Shown here: positions 43,849 through 52,681 of the stretch, piece by piece
Numbering within the stretch: position 1 is the first letter of the stretch
Layout: each line of letters opens with the position of its first letter
NCBI GenBank assembly: GCA_934322085.1
Contig: CAKRGF010000012.1
Coordinates: forward strand, 1 to 63,493
Direction of reading: 5' to 3'
DNA from: an uncultured Eubacterium sp.
GTDB lineage: Bacteria; Bacillota; Clostridia; Lachnospirales; Lachnospiraceae
Length of the DNA: 63,493 nucleotides
Program-made: the position numbers and the translations under genes
Notes under the pieces: model-generated
The model's input: the letters and a program-made list of their open reading frames with translations, nothing else
What the model was told of the DNA's origin: nothing
Databases searched by the model: none

Positions 43849-45612
43849 TTAATCATCCTGCAAAGCATCAAATCCGCTCTCGCCGGTTCTGACTTTGACA
43901 ACTTCTTCGACATCGTATACGAAGATTTTACCATCGCCAATGTGACCGGTGTAGAGTGCCTCTTTAGCAGCATCTACAACTTTTTCTACCGGTACGGCAC
44001 TTACGACAACCTCAACTTTCGTCTTCGGCAGCAACGTAAATTCAACCGGTACACCACGATAATACTCTGCTGTACCTTTCTGAGCACCACAGCCTAATAC
44101 GGAAGTTACGGTAATACCGCTGACGCCAATCGCATTCAGTGCTTCCTTCAAATCTTCGAACTTGCTCTGACGGCAGATAATGGAAATCTTGCTCATCTTC
44201 ACTGCGCCTTCGGCTACCTCTTTCTTCTTCTTGAGAGTCGGAGCCGGAACCTCTGCTACCGGTACAGCGGCTTCCATCGGAACATCGCCCATCGTTGTCT
44301 TTGCTCCTGCCGGTGATGCAGCATAGAAACGGTTACCAGCCGGCATAAAGTCTGCATAGGCACTTGGCAAACCATGCTCGGTTGCATCCAGACCTTCGAT
44401 TTCTTCTTCCGGTTTTACACGAAGACCAATGGTTGCACGAATAACAAGGAATGTTATTGTAATCAATACAACAGCCCATGCACCAACCGTAAGAATACCT
44501 AAAATCTGAAGTCCTAACTGGTTAAATCCACCACCGTAGAACAAACCTTCTTTAATTCCCGCTATTTTAAATCCCGGTGCGGATGAAGTAGCAAACAAAC
44601 CAACTGCGAAAGTTCCCCAGATACCATTCATCATATGTACGGCTACCGCACCAACCGGGTCATCCACACGAAGCACATGGTCACAAAGCCATACACCAAA
44701 GACAACTAGCACACCGGCTACTGCACCAATAATAGCTGCACCGAGTGCATCGGTTACATCACAAGGAGCTGTGATTGCTACCAAACCTGCAAGAGATGCA
44801 TTCAAACACATCGAAACATCCGGTTTGCCATATTTAATCCATGTAAAAATCATACATACAACGGTTGCCACAGCAGGTGCGACTGTTGTTGTCAGGAAAA
44901 TTGAACCAAGTGTTTTCAAATCTGTTGCAGCAGCACCGTTAAATCCATACCAGCCAAGCCATAAGATGAATACACCAAGTGCACCAATTGTTAAGTTATG
45001 ACCAGGAATCGCATTTACCTTTATCACTTTACCGCTCTTATCTTTCTTAAACTTACCAATACGAGGTCCTAAGAATGCGGCACCAATTAAAGCACAGATA
45101 CCACCTACCATATGAATAGCACAAGAACCGGCATAATCATGGAATCCAAGATTTGCTAACCAGCCGCCGCCCCAAATCCAGTGGGCTTCAATCGGATAAA
45201 TCAATGCTGAAATCACTGCTGAGTATACACAATAAGATAAGAACTTAGTTCTCTCTGCCATTGCTCCGGAAACGATTGTTGCCGTTGTTGCACAGAACAC
45301 AAGGTTAAATACAAACGTTGAAAAATTGAAATTTGCAAAGTTCGTAAACAAGTCAAATCCCGGTTTACCAATAAATCCAAGATAATCTTCACCAAGTAAC
45401 AGTGAAAAACCAATCAGCATAAACATCACGGTTCCGATACAGAAATCCATGAGGTTTTTCATAATGATGTTACCTGCATTTTTAGCTCTGGTAAAACCAC
45501 CCTCTACCATAGCAAAACCTGCCTGCATCCAGAATACCAGTGCGGCGCCTATCAAAAACCATACGCCCCACAAATCGCCCTGAAGCGATTCAACTGCTTT
45601 CATTACATCCAT
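43849..45612 (-). CDS. Ammonium transporter fused to a PII signal protein (Amt-PII)
   Basis: The 587-residue fusion has an Amt domain (residues about 1-410, eleven helices, HDYAGSCAIHMVGGI, FNGAAATD), a linker with low-complexity acidic and basic stretches, and a complete PII/GlnK domain (about 472-587, GCGAQKGTAEYYRGVPVEF, GHIGDGKIFVYDVEEVVKVRTGE). Normally Amt and PII are separate genes. The T-loop position equal to Tyr51 of E. coli GlnB is Val, so uridylylation is unlikely. The transporter may gate itself according to nucleotide and 2-oxoglutarate levels. The ATG at 45612 follows AAGGAGG. A perfect promoter and a leader attenuator precede it. Confidence 0.93.
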   Translation of the reverse strand: MDVMKAVESLQGDLWGVWFLIGAALVFWMQAGFAMVEGGFTRAKNAGNIIMKNLMDFCIGTVMFMLIGFSLLLGEDYLGFIGKPGFDLFTNFANFNFSTFVFNLVFCATTATIVSGAMAERTKFLSYCVYSAVISALIYPIEAHWIWGGGWLANLGFHDYAGSCAIHMVGGICALIGAAFLGPRIGKFKKDKSGKVIKVNAIPGHNLTIGALGVFILWLGWYGFNGAAATDLKTLGSIFLTTTVAPAVATVVCMIFTWIKYGKPDVSMCLNASLAGLVAITAPCDVTDALGAAIIGAVAGVLVVFGVWLCDHVLRVDDPVGAVAVHMMNGIWGTFAVGLFATSSAPGFKIAGIKEGLFYGGGFNQLGLQILGILTVGAWAVVLITITFLVIRATIGLRVKPEEEIEGLDATEHGLPSAYADFMPAGNRFYAASPAGAKTTMGDVPMEAAVPVAEVPAPTLKKKKEVAEGAVKMSKISIICRQSKFEDLKEALNAIGVSGITVTSVLGCGAQKGTAEYYRGVPVEFTLLPKTKVEVVVSAVPVEKVVDAAKEALYTGHIGDGKIFVYDVEEVVKVRTGESGFDALQDD

Positions 45613-45655
45613 ACTAATTCCTCCTTTTCTTTCATGACGTATTCCCCTGCAATAG

Positions 45656-45698
45656 AAAAAGCGCCAGAAACAAATTCTCGTTTCTGACGCCTTCGTCA
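45656..45698 (-). promoter_or_regulatory. Leader attenuator of the Amt-PII gene
   Basis: On the minus strand the roughly 90-base leader has a terminator hairpin (stem of 11 bp: 45680-45690 with 45661-45671, T run at 45656-45660). An alternative hairpin, TGACG-AAGG-CGTCA (45685-45698), uses bases from the same stem, so the two are mutually exclusive. This suggests regulated termination, for example by an ANTAR-type or other RNA-binding regulator under nitrogen control (inference). Confidence 0.7.
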
Positions 45699-45710
45699 TT
45701 TATGTCTGCA

Positions 45711-45739
45711 ATTATAAAACGCGTTTTTCTAAATGTCAA
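45711..45739 (-). promoter_or_regulatory. Consensus sigma-A promoter of the Amt-PII gene
   Basis: On the minus strand TTGACA (45734-45739), exactly 17 bases and TATAAT (45711-45716) match the sigma-A consensus at every position. Confidence 0.85.
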
Positions 45740-45888
45740 TACCTTTTTTTACATTTTGTGTATTTCCAACAAACCCCAGCCATAAATGTGCAACTTTTTT
45801 TCAATAATTGAACAACAATCCTTTTCTTGCACCCATTTCTATGCTATAATTGATTATGTATATCAATGATAGAAAGGCTGATTATAAT

Positions 45889-46650
45889 ATGGCTTTAAAT
45901 ACCAAAGGAAAAAAGACATCTTTGACAGAAGAAGCATCCATTTACCAGAAAAGACAGGATGATTTATCGGACAAAGAACGTATGAAGAATATGACAGGGA
46001 AACAAAAACGGGACTTTTTCAAAACTTATTATCTCCCCAAGCTGCTCGTCATACTTGCTGTAGCCGGTGTTGTTTTTTACATCGTATGGGTTGATTTTAT
46101 CAACAAGTCTCATATTTATTTGCGGTGTGCGATTCTCAATGAGTCGATTACCGACAGCACCCTGACAGAATTCAGTGACCGATTTACCGACTCTATGAAG
46201 ATGGATTATAAAAAGAACCGCGCTTCTTTTTATATGTATTATACCCGCTCGGATGTTGCCAGAGAGATGGGAGCCGACACGGGCAGTGATTTATCGGAAA
46301 TCAGCAGCCGTCTAGTGGCAAATTCATTAGACTGCATGATTGCTTCTTATGAAGATGTAGAAAATATTTACTTAAAAAATGGATTTATTATGAATCTCAA
46401 TAATTTTTTAAGCGAAAAAGAAAAGAAGGCCTTAAAACCTTATTTTGTCACCCAGAAAGATGAGACTGATAAAGTGCTTGGTATTTCTTTGAAAGACTGC
46501 AAAAAATACCAGACACTCTTTACCGGCAGAACACCAATTACAAAAGAACCTGTTCTTTATGTAATTACGAACGCAACCGATGAAGGAAAAAATTATGTCA
46601 AACAACTCATTCATTACCTTTATTCGGATGAATTAAAACAAACAGAGTAG
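45889..46650 (+). CDS. Membrane-anchored protein of unknown function
   Basis: I do not recognise the family. The 253-residue protein has a basic cytoplasmic N terminus, one helix at residues 51-68 and a roughly 185-residue extracellular part (RLVANSLDCMIASYEDVENIYLKNGFIMNL, PVLYVITNATDEGKNYVKQLIHYLY) that looks like a degraded solute-binding fold. AAAGG lies 11 bases before the ATG at 45889. The next gene, encoding the GGDEF protein, starts 12 bases after its stop, so they are likely co-transcribed. Confidence 0.75.
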   Translation: MALNTKGKKTSLTEEASIYQKRQDDLSDKERMKNMTGKQKRDFFKTYYLPKLLVILAVAGVVFYIVWVDFINKSHIYLRCAILNESITDSTLTEFSDRFTDSMKMDYKKNRASFYMYYTRSDVAREMGADTGSDLSEISSRLVANSLDCMIASYEDVENIYLKNGFIMNLNNFLSEKEKKALKPYFVTQKDETDKVLGISLKDCKKYQTLFTGRTPITKEPVLYVITNATDEGKNYVKQLIHYLYSDELKQTE

Positions 46651-46662
46651 ATTGGAGGACTT

Positions 46663-48567
46663 ATGTTAAACGGACGAAAAACCATCGGTATTATTTTATT
46701 TGATATAACCGGCTACTATCAGCAGCAGTTGGTACATACGTTATCAAAAACCGCTTCTAAGCACGGCTACAATCTGCTTACTTTCTCTGCCTTTACCATC
46801 TACGGCAGCGATACAAAAAATGCAGCAGGTGAATATAACATTCTCCATCTGATTCCGTATGAACATCTCGACGCCCTAATTGTCTGCCACGACACATTTA
46901 ACAGCGATGAAGCCGTCGACGAACTGTGGAAACTTGTCACAGAACGCTGTCAGGCACCCATTATCAGCATACGCAAAAAGGTAAATGGCTGTTACAACAT
47001 ATTAGTAGAGGACACAGATGCAATTCCTACTTTTGTACGCCACTTTCATGATGTTCATCACTTTGACCGCATTGCCTTTATGTCCGGACCATACAACCAT
47101 CCGGATGCAATTTTCCGCTTAGAAAAATATAAAGAAGCAATGGCTGAGTTAGGACTTGACTGTCCGGAAGAATACATTTTCGAAGGTGACTTTTGGAAAA
47201 ATTGTGCCGCTGATGCAGCAAACCACTTTATGAATTTAACAAACCGCCCTCAGGCAATTGTCTGCGCCAACGACTACATGGCACTCTCTCTTTGCAAAGA
47301 ACTTACACTGCAAGGTTACTCTGTGCCGCAGGACGTCGCCATTTCAGGTTTTGATGATGTGCGAGATGCGCGGGCAAATGTACCGCCACTGACTACTTGT
47401 AGTGTCTCGATTCCTGATATGGCAAAAAAAGCAATGGAAACGATTGATACCTTATTAAATGGAAAAGAGGCTCCTGCCTGCACGTTCGTTCCTACAAAAA
47501 TCATCATCCGCAACTCCTGCGGCTGTGAATCCTCCACGATGAAAGATTTAAGTCTTTCCCGTATGTATGAAGTGGAATTAATGGAACAGCTGATTAACCA
47601 CAATGCTCATAATACATTCGTTTCCATTTCGCTGGAAAATATGACATCCGCAGAGGATATCGGTGACTATCTCCGATTAGAGGATGTCCCCGACATTGCC
47701 CGCGATTTCTACCTGTGTCTTGGCATCCACGGCAATGGTGCCTATCCACAGGTAAAGAAAAAAGCACCCGGTTTTGCAAAACGCTCCCATTCGATTTACA
47801 GTTTAAGAGATTTAAATCCAATTGCCACCTCAAGTTTTGAGACGAAAAAACTACTGCCACCGGAAGCTATCCGCAAAGAACCAATGACAGTATTTTTCTT
47901 CCCGATTCATTATTTGGAGTATAATTTTGGCTATGTAGCAGCAACCTCAAATGGTGAGGAGGCACAAGATACATTATTTCACTCATGGCTTTCCCTTATC
48001 GGAAATACATTGGAAAACTCGCGGATTCGTGCAAAAAATCAGGCACTATTGGAAAAATTAAATATGCTCTACCACGAAGATTTTCTTACGAAGCTCTATA
48101 ACCGTCGTGGATTTGAGCAGTTCTCGGAAGAGGAATTTATCGAGGCAAAAAAACGTAATATAAAAACGATGACATTGAGTATCGATATGGATAACTTGAA
48201 ATATATTAATGATGTTTACGGACACTCCCATGGAGACTTGGCACTTCAGACAATCGCCGATGCCATGCGCCATGCTTGTTCCGGACACGAAATCTGCGCT
48301 CGCATCGGAGGCGATGAATTTGCCGTATTTGGCTATGACTACAGCGAGGAACAGGCCGAAAGGTATACCGAAAACTTCTTACAGTATTTAGTAGATTTTA
48401 ACGCTGACAGCAATCTCCCATACTGCGTTAACGCTAGTTTCGGATATACCATTTCTGACCCGTCAATTTCGATATCGCGCGAGCAGTACATGAAAGCCAG
48501 CGACGATTTACTCTATCAAAACAAACGAAAACGAAAAGAGCAGTTTGGCAATTTAAGTCAACGGTAG
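46663..48567 (+). CDS. Cytoplasmic LacI-type sensor and GGDEF diguanylate cyclase
   Basis: The 634-residue protein has an N-terminal periplasmic-binding-protein-like domain of LacI type (residues 1-290: KTIGIILFD, RIAFMSGP, AIVCANDYMALSL, VAISGFDDV), but no helix-turn-helix and no signal peptide. A linker region follows, then a GGDEF domain (about 460-625) with an intact GGDEF motif at 549-553. The RxxD inhibitory site is missing. The likely reaction is GTP to c-di-GMP, controlled by a cytoplasmic sugar-like ligand. It follows the membrane protein gene in one operon. Its stop overlaps that of the opposite-strand kinase-like gene by 10 bases. Confidence 0.9.
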   Translation: MLNGRKTIGIILFDITGYYQQQLVHTLSKTASKHGYNLLTFSAFTIYGSDTKNAAGEYNILHLIPYEHLDALIVCHDTFNSDEAVDELWKLVTERCQAPIISIRKKVNGCYNILVEDTDAIPTFVRHFHDVHHFDRIAFMSGPYNHPDAIFRLEKYKEAMAELGLDCPEEYIFEGDFWKNCAADAANHFMNLTNRPQAIVCANDYMALSLCKELTLQGYSVPQDVAISGFDDVRDARANVPPLTTCSVSIPDMAKKAMETIDTLLNGKEAPACTFVPTKIIIRNSCGCESSTMKDLSLSRMYEVELMEQLINHNAHNTFVSISLENMTSAEDIGDYLRLEDVPDIARDFYLCLGIHGNGAYPQVKKKAPGFAKRSHSIYSLRDLNPIATSSFETKKLLPPEAIRKEPMTVFFFPIHYLEYNFGYVAATSNGEEAQDTLFHSWLSLIGNTLENSRIRAKNQALLEKLNMLYHEDFLTKLYNRRGFEQFSEEEFIEAKKRNIKTMTLSIDMDNLKYINDVYGHSHGDLALQTIADAMRHACSGHEICARIGGDEFAVFGYDYSEEQAERYTENFLQYLVDFNADSNLPYCVNASFGYTISDPSISISREQYMKASDDLLYQNKRKRKEQFGNLSQR

Positions 48568-51296
48568 AAGGCTTCTACAAGCTGTAAAAAGCGTTTTATC
48601 TGTAATGGTTTCTCCAGATAAGCATTGATTCTGGTTTGTATGCTGGTCTCAATGCTTACCCGACGAATTTCATCTACCATTACAAACAAAGGTACTTTTT
48701 TTGCCCTCTGTCTGCTGCGAAATTCAATTGCAAAATCTTCATAGTCCATATCAATGGAATAAGCATCCACTAAAACAACATCAAACGGTTCAGCGACATA
48801 ACTATCCCATAATTCCAATCCTTCTTTACCTGAGTAAGCCACATCTACCTGTGCTCCACACACACGAAGTCTTATACCTACCATGTCAGATTCTTTATTT
48901 TGTGGCTCAATAACTAAAATTTTATATCCTTTAAGTGAGACTTCATTTGAAAAGAGCTCTGTTTTTGGCTCTAATTGTTTAACGGTATCAGTCCATCCTT
49001 TCTTTAACGGGAGTTCCAGCTTCATTACATTAACATTGCCTCCACGACGGCTTAATTCTATCCTTCCGCCTAAAAATTCTGCCAACCGTCTTGCAAGCAC
49101 CAGGGAAAATGTTGTACAGTAAATTCCTTCTTTCCTTCTCCAATCCATCCTTGTATTCACACTGTCCGAAAGATAGTTTCTGCCAAAGGATGAATCATCC
49201 ACCGGCAGACCCCAGTCCTCAAACATAACTGACAACTGGAATTGGTCATCTCCTCTTTTTTCAACTGTTCCCCAGACTCTTACCTGATTCTGTTCCTCTG
49301 AGTTTAACAGACAATTACCCAGTATGTGATCAAAAATCTGTACAATTCTTTTCTCATCTCCATAGTAGTATTCCCAATCAACATCAAAACTAGCTTCGAG
49401 TGTAAGTTTTGCCTGATTCATCCGCTCTGTCCAAACCGTAACAACTTCTCTAACAAGCGAAATCAAAGAGAATGCATTGTTTTCTTCCACCACTTTTCCC
49501 TGCTCGATTTTCTCGTATTCTGCCATGCTGTCAATCACTTCCAGAACATACTGGGATGCCGTACGAATCTCCCCCATTTTTTTCTCTCCAATATCCTGTT
49601 TATGAAGTTCTGTACTCACATATTGAACGGGAGCTTTTATCTCTCTGGATAAAATAGCCAGAAAATTTCTTCTCATCTCCACCATATCCTTTGCTTCTTT
49701 TAACGCTGCCGCCATCAATCTGCGGTTTGATTCTTCCTCTTTTAACTGAATCAGTCTCAATTCATGCATATCCTGTGCTTCCACAATAATTGTATCCGTG
49801 TCACTTCCCAGATAACTGTAGCGGAAACATTTGTATCGATAATCCTCACCCGGCTTATTAATGCGGAAAAATAAGACTTCCTCAATCGAACTTGACTCCA
49901 GCACATCTTTCATGTTATCCAAATCAAATACCGTATAAAAACGCGCCTTATCCTCCGGGTGCACGTAATGAGTTGCCGTTTTTTCCACAAAATCTTCAAA
50001 CATGGCAAACGGGTAAATGTCTTCAAATGCTTCCTCTCCGGTAAAATATCCCTTCATTGTGTGGTCACGCAGAGAAACTTTGATTACGATTTCATAAATT
50101 TTATCTGCCTGTTTTTGATAAATATTCTGTAACTCGAGTCGCTCTTCCTCCTGTTTTTTCTGTTCCTCAATATTTTTCATACTGCCAACCAGGCGAACAA
50201 CCTGACCCTTTTCCAATACTTTCGTGACTGCAAATTCATACCACTGATAACTCTTTTTGCCGGTAGAATTATCCTTTGTTAAAAAGCGAATCTGTGAGGA
50301 TGCAGAAATTTCATCCGTGTATAAAAAGTCAAAAACACCCTTATCCTCCGGGTACAAAAGGCCGGAATCATACATAATTTCATTCAGCGTTCCCTTACAC
50401 TGCTTTTCCACGCATAAAGAAAATGTCATATGTTCGGAATCTTCATAAAACTGCATCTGTTTTTCCTTTACATCGTATTCAAACAGAAAGTGGGCATTAA
50501 TCCCCGAAGCAATCATATAACGCTCTTTTTCCCGCTCTAAGCGGTACATCATACGTTTCTGTTCCGTGACATCCAAAAGCGTACATAAATACTCGCATCC
50601 CTCTTCGCTTTCCTGATAATATCTGCCGACCATCCGGTACCATCTTGTATCCTGATAACGAGGATGCCTGGTACGAAAATCATAATCAAGCGGTTCCTGT
50701 TTTCTTGCCTGCTCAATAATGTGGCTGCGAAGCCCCGGTAAATCCTGAGGATACGTATAAATACCGGAACTGCCAAGATACTGTTCCCTCGTTGTTCCCA
50801 CCATTGTAAAATACTGGTGATTTGCCTCCATAATGTAGAAATTCGTATCGGTAACAAGAACGGTCATCACACCACCCGGAATGTTATCATAGGTCGTGTC
50901 TCTTTCCCTCATCGTTTTTTCTTCGCGTGAAACATCAACGACTAAAGAACGGATATTTTTTCTTCCGGTATCATCTTTTTCATAGCGTCCGTTTTCCCAC
51001 ACCCAGATAAGTGAACCGTCTTTCTTTCTCATGCGGTAACGGCACGTGTAACTGCCGCTCTGTTTCAGATTTTTTCGAATCTGATAACGAATTTCCTCAT
51101 AATCCGGTGGATAAATCAAATCTCCCACTTTACCACAGCTGCGTATCATAAGTTCCGACTGCGTATAACCCATCATATTACAGAATCCCTCATCCACCTC
51201 ATCAATGAGCATTTCATCATTTTCATAATGCGAAAGTCTTTCCCCAAAGTCTTTGAGTTCATGCATTCTGGCTAACTGCCACATTTCCTTTGTCAT
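48558..51296 (-). CDS. Multi-PAS hybrid sensor-kinase-like protein lacking the phosphoacceptor His
   Basis: The 912-residue soluble protein has about four PAS domains (residues 10-515), a HisKA-like segment, a HATPase-like domain (about 640-745) and a C-terminal receiver domain (about 790-908). In the H box the expected SHE is SRE (Arg near 551). The ATPase keeps the N-box Asn (NCLLNS) but its G boxes are altered. The receiver keeps the phosphorylatable Asp (LVDAYS, near 843) and Lys (EKP). So it is probably not a classical kinase. The start at 51296 follows AAGGAG and overlaps the sortase gene end by 4 bases. Confidence 0.85.
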   Translation of the reverse strand: MTKEMWQLARMHELKDFGERLSHYENDEMLIDEVDEGFCNMMGYTQSELMIRSCGKVGDLIYPPDYEEIRYQIRKNLKQSGSYTCRYRMRKKDGSLIWVWENGRYEKDDTGRKNIRSLVVDVSREEKTMRERDTTYDNIPGGVMTVLVTDTNFYIMEANHQYFTMVGTTREQYLGSSGIYTYPQDLPGLRSHIIEQARKQEPLDYDFRTRHPRYQDTRWYRMVGRYYQESEEGCEYLCTLLDVTEQKRMMYRLEREKERYMIASGINAHFLFEYDVKEKQMQFYEDSEHMTFSLCVEKQCKGTLNEIMYDSGLLYPEDKGVFDFLYTDEISASSQIRFLTKDNSTGKKSYQWYEFAVTKVLEKGQVVRLVGSMKNIEEQKKQEEERLELQNIYQKQADKIYEIVIKVSLRDHTMKGYFTGEEAFEDIYPFAMFEDFVEKTATHYVHPEDKARFYTVFDLDNMKDVLESSSIEEVLFFRINKPGEDYRYKCFRYSYLGSDTDTIIVEAQDMHELRLIQLKEEESNRRLMAAALKEAKDMVEMRRNFLAILSREIKAPVQYVSTELHKQDIGEKKMGEIRTASQYVLEVIDSMAEYEKIEQGKVVEENNAFSLISLVREVVTVWTERMNQAKLTLEASFDVDWEYYYGDEKRIVQIFDHILGNCLLNSEEQNQVRVWGTVEKRGDDQFQLSVMFEDWGLPVDDSSFGRNYLSDSVNTRMDWRRKEGIYCTTFSLVLARRLAEFLGGRIELSRRGGNVNVMKLELPLKKGWTDTVKQLEPKTELFSNEVSLKGYKILVIEPQNKESDMVGIRLRVCGAQVDVAYSGKEGLELWDSYVAEPFDVVLVDAYSIDMDYEDFAIEFRSRQRAKKVPLFVMVDEIRRVSIETSIQTRINAYLEKPLQIKRFLQLVEAFYR

Positions 51297-52078
51297 ACAT
51301 TCTCCTTCTTTCTCGCCACAACCACAAACCGCCCGTTTTCCGTATGGTAAGCGCAAGTTACCAAAGTCAGAAGCTGCTCTCCGTAAGCCGGCGTTGCCCC
51401 ATCTTTGTAAATTGATAATTTCTTACAATTTTTCACATAGGTTTCATACTGTTTTTTTGACAGTTTTCCTACATACCGGTAATACTTAAACACATCCTCA
51501 TTTTCTTTATACACTTTCGAGCGAAATACTGCCACAACCTCATACTGCCGCTTCTCATAAAGCGTATCAAACTCAATCGTTTTATGTTTTTTATAAAAAT
51601 CTGCCTTCTCAAAATCCTCCAAATGCGCAAACATCAAACCGCTTTTCATGTGGTGACCGTAAACCATCAAATTTCCTTTTGGCTCATCAATGTCACACTT
51701 AGCATCTAAAAACGGTAGTCCGTTCACATCGGATTTTTTCTCAAAATTGCGGTGTAAATAATATTCCGAATCTTTTTTCGTCTGCATAACCGGATAATCA
51801 ATTTTTGTATTTTTTACCGTCACCCAGCCGATTATATCCGAATTTTTCTTGTAAAGCTTACGATATCCCTTTTGAATCGACCGCCCGGTTTCTGATTTTA
51901 CCTCCGTTTCTTCTTCGGTATCCGAAAAGGCCTCCTGCTTTATTTTCTGCAATTGTGACAGCTCATCTTCTGTTTGCTTGGCCATCCAAAAATAGTGAAA
52001 TAAATATCCCCCACTGGCTAAAAATACGACTATAAACACAATCAGAAGAACCGTAGACAACACTCTTTTTTTCTTCAT
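51293..52078 (-). CDS. srtB: Class B sortase
   Basis: The 261-residue protein has one N-terminal membrane helix (residues 8-28). The SrtB catalytic domain has His in VYGHHMKSG, Cys in LVTCAYHTENGRFVVVARK, and Arg in the last strand. It attaches proteins with NPxTx-type signals to the wall. No such substrate is encoded nearby. The ATG at 52078 follows GGAGGAG. It overlaps the hybrid kinase-like gene by 4 bases, which hints at joint expression. Confidence 0.92.
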   Translation of the reverse strand: MKKKRVLSTVLLIVFIVVFLASGGYLFHYFWMAKQTEDELSQLQKIKQEAFSDTEEETEVKSETGRSIQKGYRKLYKKNSDIIGWVTVKNTKIDYPVMQTKKDSEYYLHRNFEKKSDVNGLPFLDAKCDIDEPKGNLMVYGHHMKSGLMFAHLEDFEKADFYKKHKTIEFDTLYEKRQYEVVAVFRSKVYKENEDVFKYYRYVGKLSKKQYETYVKNCKKLSIYKDGATPAYGEQLLTLVTCAYHTENGRFVVVARKKENV

Positions 52079-52089
52079 ATTCTCCTCCT

Positions 52090-52551
52090 TTACAATGCCT
52101 TTCTCATCGGTGTAAAACGAATGCCATCCGCCTCTTGTTCCTTATCAAGTGCGGTAAACCCATTTTTCTCATAAAATCCCACCGCATACGGTGAAGCATT
52201 TACCGTAACCGCACGAATTTTAGGATTCTGAGCTAACACCTCATTTTCCACTACTTTCATCAGCTTCGTTGCCACTCCCAGATGATGAAATTTCCCCCTC
52301 ACAAACAAAAGACTAATGTGCTGTCCTGTGCGCAGGGCAATTACGCCAATCAGATATTGATTGAGATAGCACCCATAAAATTTCATTTCGCCTTGATTGA
52401 CTTTTTCCACCATATTATGATACTCAATAAAATGGCGGAAAGTCTGAATCCCCATTTCTTCATAATCCGGCACCTCAAATTCTTCAAAGACTTCCCAGAT
52501 AAGTTCCAATGCCGGTCTTAGTTTCTCCGGCACAATTTTACAAATCTGCAT
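52090..52551 (-). CDS. GNAT-family acetyltransferase
   Basis: The 153-residue protein has the GNAT acetyl-CoA-binding region ISLLFVRGKFHHLGVATKLMKVVE and a C-terminal VNASPYAVGFYEKNGF. The substrate is unknown. It lies 11 bases before the sortase gene on the same strand and may be co-transcribed. Confidence 0.9.
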   Translation of the reverse strand: MQICKIVPEKLRPALELIWEVFEEFEVPDYEEMGIQTFRHFIEYHNMVEKVNQGEMKFYGCYLNQYLIGVIALRTGQHISLLFVRGKFHHLGVATKLMKVVENEVLAQNPKIRAVTVNASPYAVGFYEKNGFTALDKEQEADGIRFTPMRKAL

Positions 52552-52681
52552 ATTTTTTCCCTTTCAAAAAAACTTCATCTTAAGTATAAAGAAATTCATT
52601 GCCTGTGTCAAAGTTTTTTGCTATCCTTATACATAGATAATTAACCCACATTCAAAACGACTTTTTAGGAGGATAACCTTT

